In this document: one piece after another, positions 1 through 6,788 of the stretch
How positions within the stretch are numbered: position 1 is the stretch's first letter
How the letters are laid out: every line of letters begins with the position of its first letter
Assembly (NCBI GenBank): GCA_900754385.1
Contig: CAAECP010000021.1
Location: 1-7,786, forward strand
DNA: 7,786 nt
Source: an uncultured Collinsella sp.
GTDB lineage: Bacteria; Actinomycetota; Coriobacteriia; Coriobacteriales; Coriobacteriaceae
Reading direction: 5' to 3'
Notes under the pieces: generated by a model
Databases searched by the model: none
What the model was told of the DNA's origin: nothing
The model's input: the letters and a program-made list of their open reading frames with translations, nothing else
Position numbers and translations under genes: made by a program

Positions 1-1003
1 GTTGCACGATCAGGCGACCACGCGAACCGCCACCGCCAATGCGCGGCATGCCGTAATTATTGACGCTCACGGTGTCGCCGTACTGTGTACCAGCAGGGAC
101 CGTCACCTTGACGACCTCATCGGGCATAATGCCCTCGACCTCGATCTCGCAGCCGAGCGCTGCCTGCGCAATCGAAATATCGCTCACGAGGTACAGGTCG
201 TCACCGTTGCGCTTAAAACGCTCGTGGTCGGCGACGCGCACGTTGACGATCAGGTCGCCCGAGGGCTCGCCGCGAAGGCCAGCCTCGCCAAAGCCGCTCA
301 CGCGCAGCTGGCGACCGGTCGAAACGCCGGCGGGGATATCGATGTCGATCTTTTCATGCGAAGGCGTGCGGCCCTGACCGTCGCAGGTCTCGCAGGGATG
401 ATCGATGACCGTGCCCTCGCCGTGGCAGTCGGGACAAGGCGAAGAGGACTGAACCTGGCCCAGGAACGAACGCTGGACCGTCGTGACATAGCCCGTGCCG
501 TGGCAGCGGCTGCACTGCTTTTCCTGCGCGCCCTCGGCCCTACCGGTGCCATTGCAATCCTCACAGGGAGCAAGGCGGTCATAGCTGATCGTCTTTTTGC
601 ACCCGAGTGCCGCCTCCTCGAGCGTCACCGAAAGGGAGATGGCCATGTCGCGGCCGCGACGACGCTCACGGCGATTTCGGGCGCCACCGCCGGCACCGCC
701 GCCAAAGAACGACGAGAAGAGGTCGTCCATGCCCATGCCGCCAAAGATATCGTTAATGTCGACGTAGCCCGAACCACCAGGGCCGTCGGCAGTGCCGTAA
801 CGGTCGTAGTTAGCACGCTTCTGCTCATCGGAAAGAACGGAATATGCCTCGTTGAGCTCTTTGAACTTGGCCTCGGCCTCGGGGTCGTCCGAAACGTCCG
901 GGTGTACGGTACGGGCCTTCTTTAGAAACGCGCGCTTAATCGTCCGCGCGTCGGCATCCTTGTCGACGCCAAGCACCTCGTAGTAATCCCTATTTTCCGA
1001 CAC
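1..1003 (-). CDS. dnaJ: Chaperone protein DnaJ (Hsp40), 3' end cut by the window edge
   Basis: Class A co-chaperone of DnaK: it binds unfolded clients in the cytosol and stimulates DnaK ATP hydrolysis through its J domain. The 334 visible residues show the J domain (about 6-70) with HPD at 34-36, a short Gly/Phe-rich stretch (about 71-107), an Arg-rich linker (110-118), substrate-binding domain I, and four zinc motifs of CxxCxGxG form starting at Cys147, Cys164, Cys190 and Cys204. Most of domain II follows. Roughly 40 C-terminal residues are expected beyond the left edge. No membrane segment is present. The start is GTG at 1003, preceded by GGAAGGA at a suitable distance, and translation from there gives the classic DYYEVLGV opening. 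An 81-base gap separates it from the membrane J-protein gene upstream, with a possible promoter in the gap. No CIRCE or HAIR heat-shock operator is visible. The identification is firm; whether it is the organism's only soluble DnaJ cannot be seen here. Confidence 0.95.
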   Translation of the reverse strand, partial: MSENRDYYEVLGVDKDADARTIKRAFLKKARTVHPDVSDDPEAEAKFKELNEAYSVLSDEQKRANYDRYGTADGPGGSGYVDINDIFGGMGMDDLFSSFFGGGAGGGARNRRERRRGRDMAISLSVTLEEAALGCKKTISYDRLAPCEDCNGTGRAEGAQEKQCSRCHGTGYVTTVQRSFLGQVQSSSPCPDCHGEGTVIDHPCETCDGQGRTPSHEKIDIDIPAGVSTGRQLRVSGFGEAGLRGEPSGDLIVNVRVADHERFKRNGDDLYLVSDISIAQAALGCEIEVEGIMPDEVVKVTVPAGTQYGDTVSVNNYGMPRIGGGGSRGRLIVQ

Positions 1004-1042
1004 GACCGAATCCTTCCGACTTTCATTATTGTCACAGTGCGT

Positions 1043-1070
1043 CCTATACCCAAGCTGGGCCGGCCGCAAA
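1043..1070 (-). promoter_or_regulatory. Possible dnaJ promoter in the 81-base gap between the two J-protein genes
   Basis: On the minus strand a TATAGG hexamer (1048-1043) lies 16 bases after TTTGCG (1070-1065), or 15 after TTGCGG. It would start transcription near 1036, leaving a leader of about 30 bases that carries the dnaJ Shine-Dalgarno sequence. The bases just before and into the -10 box read GCTTGGGTA, resembling the elements upstream of lepA and the membrane J protein. The gap contains no convincing terminator, so read-through from upstream is also likely. Weak, pattern-based call. Confidence 0.3.
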
Positions 1071-1084
1071 CAGAGGGTTTGATG

Positions 1085-2188
1085 TTATTGCATTGCGTAG
1101 GGTGAAAGCATGGCACGTTGCGAGCAGCTCGCAAACCAAACCGACACGAGCGCAAACATAAATCCGTTGGCAAAACCGTTGGCAAACTGCATCGCGCCGC
1201 GCTTCCACCACAGCAGGCTGCGGTGCAGCACGCCGTCCGAGAGCACCATGAACAGGCCCATGGCAAACGGAATAAAGCACATCACGGCAAAGGCCGAAAA
1301 CACGCCCGAGATGGCCGATAGCACCAAAAACGGCGCCACGATGCCCATCAGGTAAAAACCGGTACGGGCCTTGCCTTCCAGGCGCTCGGCCTCAACATGG
1401 GCGCGACCGACCAGATCACCGCCAGAGGCGCCGTTGGTGCCGGCGTGGCCCATGCCGCCAATACGGACCTCGTCGCCATCGTGCGTGCCGGCGGGAAACT
1501 CAATCGTCTGCTCGGAGGTCACACGGGTCCGCCCGCTGCCGCCGCAATCGGGACAGGGGTCGGCGACGACCTTACCGGAGCCACCGCACTCAGGGCAGAC
1601 CGACTGGAACGTGCCGGCACCAAACAGAAAGGACAGGTCGACATCGATGTGACCGCGACCGCCGCAGCTCGGACAGGTATGTGCATGCTCGGACGAAACA
1701 GAGCCCGAACCACCGCAGTGACCACAGGTATCGAAGCGCGTATAGCGGACGGTCTTGTGGGCACCGCCCTTGGCCTCCTTGGCGTCGAGTTTGATATCGA
1801 CGACCACATTGGCGCCGTTCTCGGGATTGTAAGCAGCCTGCCCACGACGCTGCTGGCCCCAAGCGCCGCCAAAGGGAAAACCGCCCTCAAAGGGATTGCC
1901 ATAGCCTGTGTTGCCGGCGTAGCCGCCACCATAGGGCGAAGCCGTAGGAGCACCGGCAAAGGGATTGCCCGAGCGCATGGCGTCGTAGCGCGCACGTTTT
2001 TGCTCATCCGAAAGCACGGCGTAGGCCTCGGAAACCTCTTTAAACTTTTCCTCGGCATCCGGCTCTTTGTTGACGTCCGGATGGAGCTTGCGGGCCTTTT
2101 GCTGAAAGGCCTTTTGAATATCACGCGAGGTGGCGTCCTTGGAGACACCCAGAATCTCGTAGTAATCTTTTTCGTTCATCGTCGCCAT
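1085..2188 (-). CDS. Membrane-anchored, zinc-finger J-domain protein (truncated class A DnaJ with C-terminal membrane spans)
   Basis: The 367-residue product begins as a class A DnaJ: J domain at about 8-70 with HPD at 36-38, a Gly/Phe/Pro-rich region at about 74-120 (two GNPF copies), the first strands of substrate-binding domain I (about 127-153), and four complete CxxCxGxG zinc motifs starting at Cys155, Cys172, Cys198 and Cys212. The rest of domain I runs to about residue 270. Domain II and the dimerisation segment are absent. Instead come hydrophobic stretches at about 277-295, 298-316 and 336-355, with a basic loop (HR, WWKR) between the second and third. The predicted topology is a cytosolic N-terminus with two or three membrane spans. 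ATG at 2188 is chosen because AGGAGG lies 9 bases upstream; an in-frame ATG at 2179 is possible. By hand alignment its J domain matches the neighbouring DnaJ at 42 of 65 positions. Codon use stays GC-rich to the end, so the tail looks genuinely coding rather than frameshifted. A role in recruiting DnaK to the membrane is inferred. Confidence 0.9.
   Translation of the reverse strand: MATMNEKDYYEILGVSKDATSRDIQKAFQQKARKLHPDVNKEPDAEEKFKEVSEAYAVLSDEQKRARYDAMRSGNPFAGAPTASPYGGGYAGNTGYGNPFEGGFPFGGAWGQQRRGQAAYNPENGANVVVDIKLDAKEAKGGAHKTVRYTRFDTCGHCGGSGSVSSEHAHTCPSCGGRGHIDVDLSFLFGAGTFQSVCPECGGSGKVVADPCPDCGGSGRTRVTSEQTIEFPAGTHDGDEVRIGGMGHAGTNGASGGDLVGRAHVEAERLEGKARTGFYLMGIVAPFLVLSAISGVFSAFAVMCFIPFAMGLFMVLSDGVLHRSLLWWKRGAMQFANGFANGFMFALVSVWFASCSQRAMLSPYAMQ
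1163..1186 (-). repeat. Tandem 12-bp duplication inside the last hydrophobic segment of the membrane J protein
   Basis: Two adjacent 12-base units, differing at one base (TTTGCCAACGGT and TTTGCCAACGGA on the minus strand), encode Phe-Ala-Asn-Gly twice at residues 335-342. They sit at the entrance to the predicted third membrane span. The repeat is in frame and looks like a small slippage duplication that was tolerated. Confidence 0.7.
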
Positions 2189-2230
2189 GCGCGGCAACCT
2201 CCTGCTCACAGCAGCGTATATATTCCGGTA

Positions 2231-2245
2231 ATTCTACCCGAGCGG
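2231..2245 (-). promoter_or_regulatory. Possible promoter for the membrane J-protein gene
   Basis: The 58-base gap after hemW contains TAGAAT (2236-2231), five of six matches to the -10 consensus, immediately preceded by CCGCTCGGG. The 11-mer CCGCTCGGGTA is exactly repeated upstream of lepA. No recognisable -35 hexamer lies 16-18 bases upstream. A start near 2224 would give a leader of about 36 bases with the AGGAGG ribosome site. A 5-bp hairpin (2202-2214) directly abuts that site. With no terminator after hemW, this would be an internal promoter in an operon. Moderate to weak support. Confidence 0.35.
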
Positions 2246-2246
2246 C

Positions 2247-3479
2247 CTAAGCTAGATCCCAAAACAGCTCGAACAGAACATTTCCATCGAGCCAGCCCAA
2301 GTGTGTCGGCGCCAGACGAGCTCGAACATAGCCCGCGACGACATCTGCCGAAGTGAAAGGTCCCTCATGGACCCCGAGCGTCTCGGGCACCCAAGTGGCA
2401 AGACCCAATTCGAGCGCGCGATCGCAGGCAGCTGCCAGCTCATCGGCCGGGATGACGCAAGCTGCACGAACCAACAGGTCGGACGCAACACCGCCCGTCA
2501 TGCGACAAGACAGCATCAGGTCTTCAGCCGCAGCCTCACGCTGCGACAGATATTCGGCCTCAAACGCCGTCGCGTCATCGTCACGTTGCACCAGACGCAC
2601 GCGGTACGAATCGCCTCGAGAAGACACGCCGGGGAACAAACCTGCAAGACGGTCGAAATCCTCGGCGTCGAGCATGCCCGCGGCGGAACGACCCAGGCCC
2701 AAATAGCCCTGGCCGGTCCAGTAGGCAATGTTATGGGCGCACTCATGTCCGTCGAGCGCATAGCTTGCCACCTCATACGGGTGATAGCCGGCCGCACCCA
2801 GACGCTCACGCGCCACATCCATGCACGAAGCTTGAAAATCCTCGTCGGGCTCGACCGACTCGTCGCGGCACGCCATGCGATAAAGGGGAGTCCCCTCCTC
2901 AAGCGTGAGCGGGTAGACCGACACATGATGCGGAGCCGCCGCCAGCACGCCATCGAGCGTGCGCTTCCAACTCGCTGCGGTCTGCCCGGGAAGTCCGCAC
3001 ATAAGGTCGCACGACACGTCAAGCCCAGAGTTCTTGACCGTCGCGATGGCGGCAAACGCCCGATCGGCATCGTGAATACGGCCGATGGCGGTAAGTTCGG
3101 TGTTATCGAGCGTTTGCACGCCCAGAGAGACGCGTGTGACACCAACCTTGGCAAGCGCAGTGGCAAGCTCGGCGGTCAGCGACTCGGGATTGGCCTCGCA
3201 GGTAAACTCAACGGGGGCGCGCCACGCACGAATACGCCGCGCCAGCTCCACCAGGCGCTCCCCCGCCAGCGACGGCGTACCGCCGCCAACATAGACGGTG
3301 CGGATATGGTCAAGGGCCCCAGCCTTGCCAAAAGCATCGAGGCGCGCGAACAACTGCTCAAAATAGACATCGAGCGCAGCACTCAGGTCGCACGGAGAAA
3401 AACTGCGCGAGTCAAAGTCGCAGTACCGGCACTTTTGGGCGCAAAACGGCACGTGCACGTACAGCGCGGTAACGGCCAC
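2247..3479 (-). CDS. hemW: HemW-type radical SAM heme chaperone (formerly called HemN-like coproporphyrinogen oxidase)
   Basis: HemW binds heme and an iron-sulfur cluster and delivers heme to target proteins; it is often misannotated as oxygen-independent coproporphyrinogen III oxidase. The 410-residue product has the radical-SAM cluster motif CAQKCRYC with cysteines 13, 17 and 20, followed by Asp-Phe rather than the further cysteine found in true HemN. GGGTPS (65-70) is the SAM-binding glycine motif, LGVQT (119-123) and DLMCGLPGQT (158-167) are family signatures, and HNIAYW (249-254) is the HNxxYW motif linked to heme binding. The C-terminal domain ends in the family pattern LGWLDGNVLFELF. 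Translation starts at GTG 3479, two bases after the dusB stop, with GGAGG 7 bases upstream; part of that site overlaps the end of dusB, so coupling is likely. Oddities: the segment after HNxxYW reads GLGRSAAG where many HemW proteins have a GAH motif, and YEVASYA replaces the usual YEISNFA. Confidence 0.92.
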   Translation of the reverse strand: MAVTALYVHVPFCAQKCRYCDFDSRSFSPCDLSAALDVYFEQLFARLDAFGKAGALDHIRTVYVGGGTPSLAGERLVELARRIRAWRAPVEFTCEANPESLTAELATALAKVGVTRVSLGVQTLDNTELTAIGRIHDADRAFAAIATVKNSGLDVSCDLMCGLPGQTAASWKRTLDGVLAAAPHHVSVYPLTLEEGTPLYRMACRDESVEPDEDFQASCMDVARERLGAAGYHPYEVASYALDGHECAHNIAYWTGQGYLGLGRSAAGMLDAEDFDRLAGLFPGVSSRGDSYRVRLVQRDDDATAFEAEYLSQREAAAEDLMLSCRMTGGVASDLLVRAACVIPADELAAACDRALELGLATWVPETLGVHEGPFTSADVVAGYVRARLAPTHLGWLDGNVLFELFWDLA

Positions 3480-3481
3480 CC

Positions 3482-4525
3482 TTAAGCCTCCAGCGGATGA
3501 GGGGGCACCGATTCGCCGGCGGCAAGGGCAGCCTCGCAGGCCACCACATCGCGCTCGATATCATCGACCAGTGCCATAAACTCCTCGTACGTGGAGCAGC
3601 GCACCACCTGAGCGCGCCAGGCGGCGGCATGGGGCATGCCCTTTAGATACCAGCTCGCGTACGTACGGGCGCGCGACATAAGCGGCAGAAGCTCGTGCGT
3701 CAACGTCAGGTGCTCACGCAGAGCCTCCAGGCGCTCGACCGAGGAGCGAGAAGGAACCGGCGTGCCATCGAGCGCAAGGGCGCGAGCATCACCGAACACC
3801 CACGGATTGCCGTAGATGCCGCGCGCGATAAACACCGCGCTGGCACCCGAGCCTTGCAGATGCTCAGCAGCGTCCTCGGCCGAGAACACATCACCCGAAC
3901 CAATCACGGGAATCTCGACAGCGTCGGCAACCTCATCGACGACAGACCAATCGGCCTGGCCCGTATAGAGCTGCGTGGCACAACGACCGTGCACGGCGAC
4001 TGCGGCGGCACCGGCGCCTTCGAGCATCTGGGCAAACGTCGCGGCATTACGGTCCTCGGCATAAAAGCCCTTGCGGATCTTTACAGTCACGGGCACATGT
4101 GCCGCGCCCACCGCCGCCTCGACGATCTTCTCGGCCAGATCGGGCGTGCGCATAAGCGCCGAGCCCTCGCCCTTGGTAACGACCTTGCGGGCGGGGCATG
4201 CCATATTGATATCGATGAGCGACAGACGATCGCCCACACGATCCTCGACGGCGGCGACGGCGCTCGCAAACTGCTCGGGCTTGGAGCCAAAGAGCTGCAC
4301 GCAAATCTGCTGCTCCTCGTCGGCCGGCAGCACCAGGCGCCACGTTTTGTTGCTAGCATAGGCAAGGCCCGCCACGCTCACCATCTCGCTATAGGCGAGA
4401 TTGGCACCGCGGCGACGGCACATGATGCGGTAGGCGGGGTCGGTCACGCCCGCCATGGGAGCCATAAGGAACGGCTGCTCGGCATAGGCGCCCAGCAGCC
4501 GCAGACTATATTCGGAAAGCGCCAT
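3482..4525 (-). CDS. dusB: tRNA-dihydrouridine synthase, DusB type
   Basis: This FMN enzyme reduces uridine to dihydrouridine in the D loop of tRNAs using NADPH. The 347 residues, close to the family length, form a TIM barrel: FMN-binding APMAGVTD at 22-29, SEMVS at 46-50, DINMACP at 105-111 with the likely catalytic Cys110, VTVKIRKG at 146-153, HGR at 179-181, and the phosphate-binding end IPVIGSGD (205-212) and ARGIYGNPW (234-242). The C-terminal helical tRNA-binding domain contains WYLKGMPHAA (292-301), as in bacterial DusB. The usual Gly before the catalytic Cys is Ala here, a mild change. ATG at 4525 lies 4 bases after the lepA stop. An in-frame upstream extension to 4579 would overlap lepA and is not supported by a ribosome site. 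hemW follows after 2 bases. The subfamily (DusB rather than another Dus) is judged from overall similarity. Confidence 0.93.
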   Translation of the reverse strand: MALSEYSLRLLGAYAEQPFLMAPMAGVTDPAYRIMCRRRGANLAYSEMVSVAGLAYASNKTWRLVLPADEEQQICVQLFGSKPEQFASAVAAVEDRVGDRLSLIDINMACPARKVVTKGEGSALMRTPDLAEKIVEAAVGAAHVPVTVKIRKGFYAEDRNAATFAQMLEGAGAAAVAVHGRCATQLYTGQADWSVVDEVADAVEIPVIGSGDVFSAEDAAEHLQGSGASAVFIARGIYGNPWVFGDARALALDGTPVPSRSSVERLEALREHLTLTHELLPLMSRARTYASWYLKGMPHAAAWRAQVVRCSTYEEFMALVDDIERDVVACEAALAAGESVPPHPLEA

Positions 4526-4529
4526 AGAC

Positions 4530-6341
4530 CTACTCGTCCACCTTGAGGATCGCCATAAAGGCCTCCTGCGGAACCTCAACAGAACCGATGGCCTTCATGC
4601 GTTTCTTGCCCTCTTTCTGCTTCTCGAGCAGTTTGCGCTTACGCGAGATATCGCCGCCGTAGCACTTGGCAAGCACGTCCTTGCGACGCGCCTTGACGGT
4701 GGAGCGGGCAATGATCTTGTTGCCGATAGCACCCTGGATGGGAACCTCGAACAGCTGACGCGGAATGATTTCCTTGAGCTTGTCGCATAGACCGCGGGCA
4801 AGACCGTAGGCCTTGTCCTTGTGGACGATAAACGACAGCGCGTCCACCTCGTCGCCCGAAAGCAAGATATCGAGCTTCACGAGCTCGGAGGGACGATACT
4901 CGTTGAACTCGTAGTCGAGCGAGGCATAGCCCTTGGTTCGGCTCTTGAGCTGGTCAAAGAAATCCAAGATGAGCTCGGCAAGCGGCATATCGAAGCGCAT
5001 CTCGACCGACTTGCTCGTGAGATGGATCATGTCGGTAGTAATGCCGCGGTGCTCGATAGCGAGCTGCATGACGGCACCCGTATACTCGGGCGGGCAGATA
5101 ATCTTGGCCTTGAGGTAGGGCTCCTCAATGCGCTCGATGCGCGTAGCCTCGGGCAGATCCTGCGGGCTGCGGACATCAATCATCTCGCCGTCAGTCTTGT
5201 AGACGTGATAGTCGACCGATGGACTCGTGGCAATGAGGTCAAGATTGAACTCGCGCTCCAGGCGTTCCTTGACGACTTCCATGTGCAGCAGGCCCAAGAA
5301 GCCCACGCGGAAGCCAAAGCCGAGCGCCACCGAGGTCTCGGGCTCCCACACCAACGACGGGTCGTTGACGTGCAGCTTATCGAGCGCGTCACGCAGGTTC
5401 TCGTAGTCCTTGTTATCGATCGGGAACAGGCCCGTATAGACCATGGGCTTGGCCTCGCGGTAACCGGGAAGCGGCTCGGGGCAGGGATTCGACGCCCACG
5501 TGAGGGTATCGCCCACGCGAACGGCCTCGGGGTCCTTCAGGCCCGTGACCACGTAGCCCACCTCGCCGACCGTCAGCGCATCGACCGGGGTCTCGGCGGG
5601 ACGCTTGACGCCCACGCCATCGACCAAAAAGTCGCCCTTTGCCTGCATCATGCGCAGGGTATCGCCCTTTTTGATGGAGCCGTCAAAGATGCGCACCGTG
5701 GCGACGACGCCACGATACTCGTCGAAGTACGAATCCAGGATGAGTGCCTTGAGCGGCGCGTTCGCATCGCCCTTGGGCGGAGAGATCAAAAAGACAATGG
5801 ACTCCAGCAGATCGTGGATGCCCTCGCCGGTCTTGCCCGAGACACACACGGCATCATCGGCAGGGATCGCCAGGTCATCCTCGATCTCGGTCTTAACCTC
5901 GTCGGGATGAGCCGAGGGCAGGTCGATCTTGTTGATGGCCGGCACAATGTCCAGATTGGCGTTCATGGCAAGCGTCGCGTTGGAGACGGTCTGTGCCTCG
6001 ACGCCCTGTGTGGCGTCGACAACGAGCACCGCGCCCTCACAGGCTGCCAGCGAGCGCGAGACCTCATAGGTAAAGTCCACGTGGCCCGGCGTATCGATCA
6101 GATTGAACTGATACGTCTCGCCATCGTCGGCGTCATAGGACACGCGAACGGCATTGGACTTGATCGTGATGCCGCGCTCGCGCTCGATATCCATGGTGTC
6201 GAGCAGCTGCGACTCCATGTCGCGTTCGTCGACGGTATGGGTGAGCTCGAGGATACGGTCACTGATCGTGGACTTGCCATGGTCGATGTGCGCAACAATC
6301 GAGAAGTTGCGGATGTGGGAAATGTCAATTGAAGTATTCAT
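4530..6341 (-). CDS. lepA: Elongation factor 4 (LepA), ribosome-associated GTPase
   Basis: LepA is a translational GTPase, proposed to back-translocate stalled ribosomes and to assist initiation or 30S assembly, partly associated with the membrane. The product is 603 residues, the normal length. G motifs are complete: AHIDHGKST (17-25), RGIT (56-59), DTPGH (83-87), NKID (137-140) and SGK (168-170). Domain II follows (about 190-285), then EF-G-like domains III and V, and the LepA-specific C-terminal domain with its Lys/Arg-rich helix (about 566-583) and SVEVPQEAF near the end. The start at ATG 6341 gives the conserved [16 protein letters not shown] beginning; the open frame reaches 6401 only by running into the upstream terminator. 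No Shine-Dalgarno sequence precedes the start. A TAAGAT box ends 7 bases before it, so a leaderless message is likely. It heads the lepA-dusB-hemW unit. Confidence 0.97.
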   Translation of the reverse strand: MNTSIDISHIRNFSIVAHIDHGKSTISDRILELTHTVDERDMESQLLDTMDIERERGITIKSNAVRVSYDADDGETYQFNLIDTPGHVDFTYEVSRSLAACEGAVLVVDATQGVEAQTVSNATLAMNANLDIVPAINKIDLPSAHPDEVKTEIEDDLAIPADDAVCVSGKTGEGIHDLLESIVFLISPPKGDANAPLKALILDSYFDEYRGVVATVRIFDGSIKKGDTLRMMQAKGDFLVDGVGVKRPAETPVDALTVGEVGYVVTGLKDPEAVRVGDTLTWASNPCPEPLPGYREAKPMVYTGLFPIDNKDYENLRDALDKLHVNDPSLVWEPETSVALGFGFRVGFLGLLHMEVVKERLEREFNLDLIATSPSVDYHVYKTDGEMIDVRSPQDLPEATRIERIEEPYLKAKIICPPEYTGAVMQLAIEHRGITTDMIHLTSKSVEMRFDMPLAELILDFFDQLKSRTKGYASLDYEFNEYRPSELVKLDILLSGDEVDALSFIVHKDKAYGLARGLCDKLKEIIPRQLFEVPIQGAIGNKIIARSTVKARRKDVLAKCYGGDISRKRKLLEKQKEGKKRMKAIGSVEVPQEAFMAILKVDE

Positions 6342-6348
6342 GCGGACT

Positions 6349-6363
6349 ATCTTACCCGAGCGG
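6349..6363 (-). promoter_or_regulatory. Putative lepA promoter giving a leaderless transcript
   Basis: TAAGAT (6354-6349) lies 7 bases before the lepA ATG, the distance expected if transcription starts at the A of the start codon. It is preceded by CCGCTCGGG, forming the 11-mer CCGCTCGGGTA that also precedes the membrane J-protein gene. The region where a -35 box would lie falls in the T-tract of the rpsT terminator and has no good match. The strong terminator upstream means lepA needs its own promoter, which supports this call. Confidence 0.5.
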
Positions 6364-6366
6364 TAC

Positions 6367-6403
6367 AAAAAATGGAGCCTGTTCCATAAAACAGGCTCCA
6401 TTT
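6367..6403 (-). terminator. Rho-independent terminator of rpsT
   Basis: On the minus strand a perfect 14-bp inverted repeat (arms 6390-6403 and 6370-6383, AAATGGAGCCTGTT and its complement) closes a 6-base loop and runs into six consecutive T residues (6372-6367). It begins 34 bases after the rpsT stop. The opposite orientation has only three T residues after the stem, so termination is mainly for minus-strand transcripts. Confidence 0.95.
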
Positions 6404-6437
6404 ATGCGCGTAATCTGTGTGGTGTGAAATTTACAAC

Positions 6438-6704
6438 TTAGGCGTTGATGCTGTTCACGAGCTTGGCAAGACCGGACTTGCGGTTGGAAGCCTGGTTCTT
6501 GTGGATAACATGCTTGGCGGCAGCCATGTCGAGACGCTTGGTGACGGTCTTGAGGGCAGCTTGGGCCTTCTCGGCGTCGCCCTCGGCGACGGCGGACTGG
6601 ACGTGCTTGGTCAGCGTCTTGAGCTCGGACTTGACAGCCTTGTTACGCATGCGAGCTGCCTCATTGGTGCGGATACGCTTCTTCTGAGACTTGATGTTTG
6701 CCAC
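6438..6704 (-). CDS. rpsT: 30S ribosomal protein S20
   Basis: S20 is a primary binder of 16S rRNA in 30S assembly. The 88-residue, highly basic helical product has the family start [14 protein letters not shown], central Lys-rich helices, and the ending [19 protein letters not shown], where HKNxAxRxKSxL is the S20 signature. The start is GTG at 6704, not the farther upstream ATG at 6773: the initiator directly precedes ANIKS, and AAGGA lies 9 bases upstream. A non-ATG start also occurs in E. coli rpsT, where it contributes to autoregulation; whether that holds here is unknown. The gene has its own promoter with a structured leader and a strong terminator, so it is probably transcribed as a single gene with some read-through from holA. 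Confidence 0.97.
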   Translation of the reverse strand: MANIKSQKKRIRTNEAARMRNKAVKSELKTLTKHVQSAVAEGDAEKAQAALKTVTKRLDMAAAKHVIHKNQASNRKSGLAKLVNSINA

Positions 6705-6709
6705 TTCTG

Positions 6710-6729
6710 GAGTTCCTTTCGAGTTCCTT
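6710..6729 (-). repeat. Duplicated AAGGAACTC ribosome-site element before rpsT
   Basis: The 9-mer AAGGAACTC occurs twice on the minus strand (6729-6721 and 6718-6710), 11 bases apart. Each copy contains the Shine-Dalgarno core AAGGA. The nearer copy is correctly spaced (9 bases) from the GTG start. The farther copy overlaps the 3' arm of a 6-bp inverted repeat (TGCAAG) and would be partly sequestered. It may act as a standby ribosome site; that role is inferred. Confidence 0.6.
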
Positions 6730-6774
6730 GCAAAAAATGTATGACACCTCTGAGACACGGTGAGGTCATGCAAG
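6727..6774 (-). promoter_or_regulatory. Structured rpsT leader: hairpin plus T-run, possible attenuator or S20 target
   Basis: Just downstream of the predicted transcription start, ATGACCTC (6769-6762) can pair with GAG and GTCAT (6750-6748 and 6745-6741), an 8-bp stem with a 2-base bulge and an 11-base loop. Three bases later come six T residues (6737-6732), as in an intrinsic terminator. An outer 6-bp pairing, CTTGCA (6774-6769) with TGCAAG (6732-6727), encloses hairpin and T-run and reaches the first AAGGA copy. The two structures compete for a base at each junction. It could be a leader attenuator, an autoregulatory S20 site, or a weak terminator for holA read-through. Confidence 0.4.
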
Positions 6775-6779
6775 CGCCT

Positions 6780-6788
6780 ACTATAGCA
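6780..6788 (-). promoter_or_regulatory. Extended -10 promoter of rpsT
   Basis: TGCTATAGT matches the extended -10 pattern TGnTATAAT with one difference and would start transcription near 6773, leaving a leader of about 70 bases before the GTG. There is no good -35 hexamer at 16-18 bases. A perfect TTGACA exists farther upstream (6823-6818) but is 32 bases away, too far to pair with this box. Confidence 0.55.

Noticed and set aside
1049..1069. GC-rich palindromes GGCCGGCC and CCCAGCTTGGG between the two J-protein genes as a terminator
   Set aside because: Stems are short and overlap, and no T-run follows, so they do not form a convincing intrinsic terminator.
1085..1360. The hydrophobic tail of the J protein as a frameshift artefact
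   Set aside because: Codon use in the tail keeps the same GC-rich third positions as the rest of the gene, the frame continues to a normal stop, and the other minus-strand frames show no DnaJ domain II sequence.
1397..2356. A 319-codon plus-strand open frame antisense to the membrane J protein, and a similar one at 2-925 antisense to dnaJ
   Set aside because: Shadow frames of zinc-finger and glycine-rich codons; products look like random Ala/Gly/Thr-rich sequence and have no ribosome sites.
2301..3485. A 394-codon plus-strand open frame antisense to hemW
   Set aside because: Low-complexity, Arg/Ala-rich product with no recognisable motif; hemW on the minus strand explains the coding signal.
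4821..6332. A 503-codon plus-strand open frame antisense to lepA
   Set aside because: It is a mirror of the GC-rich codon pattern of lepA, with no family resemblance and no ribosome site, while the opposite strand encodes a complete, conserved LepA.
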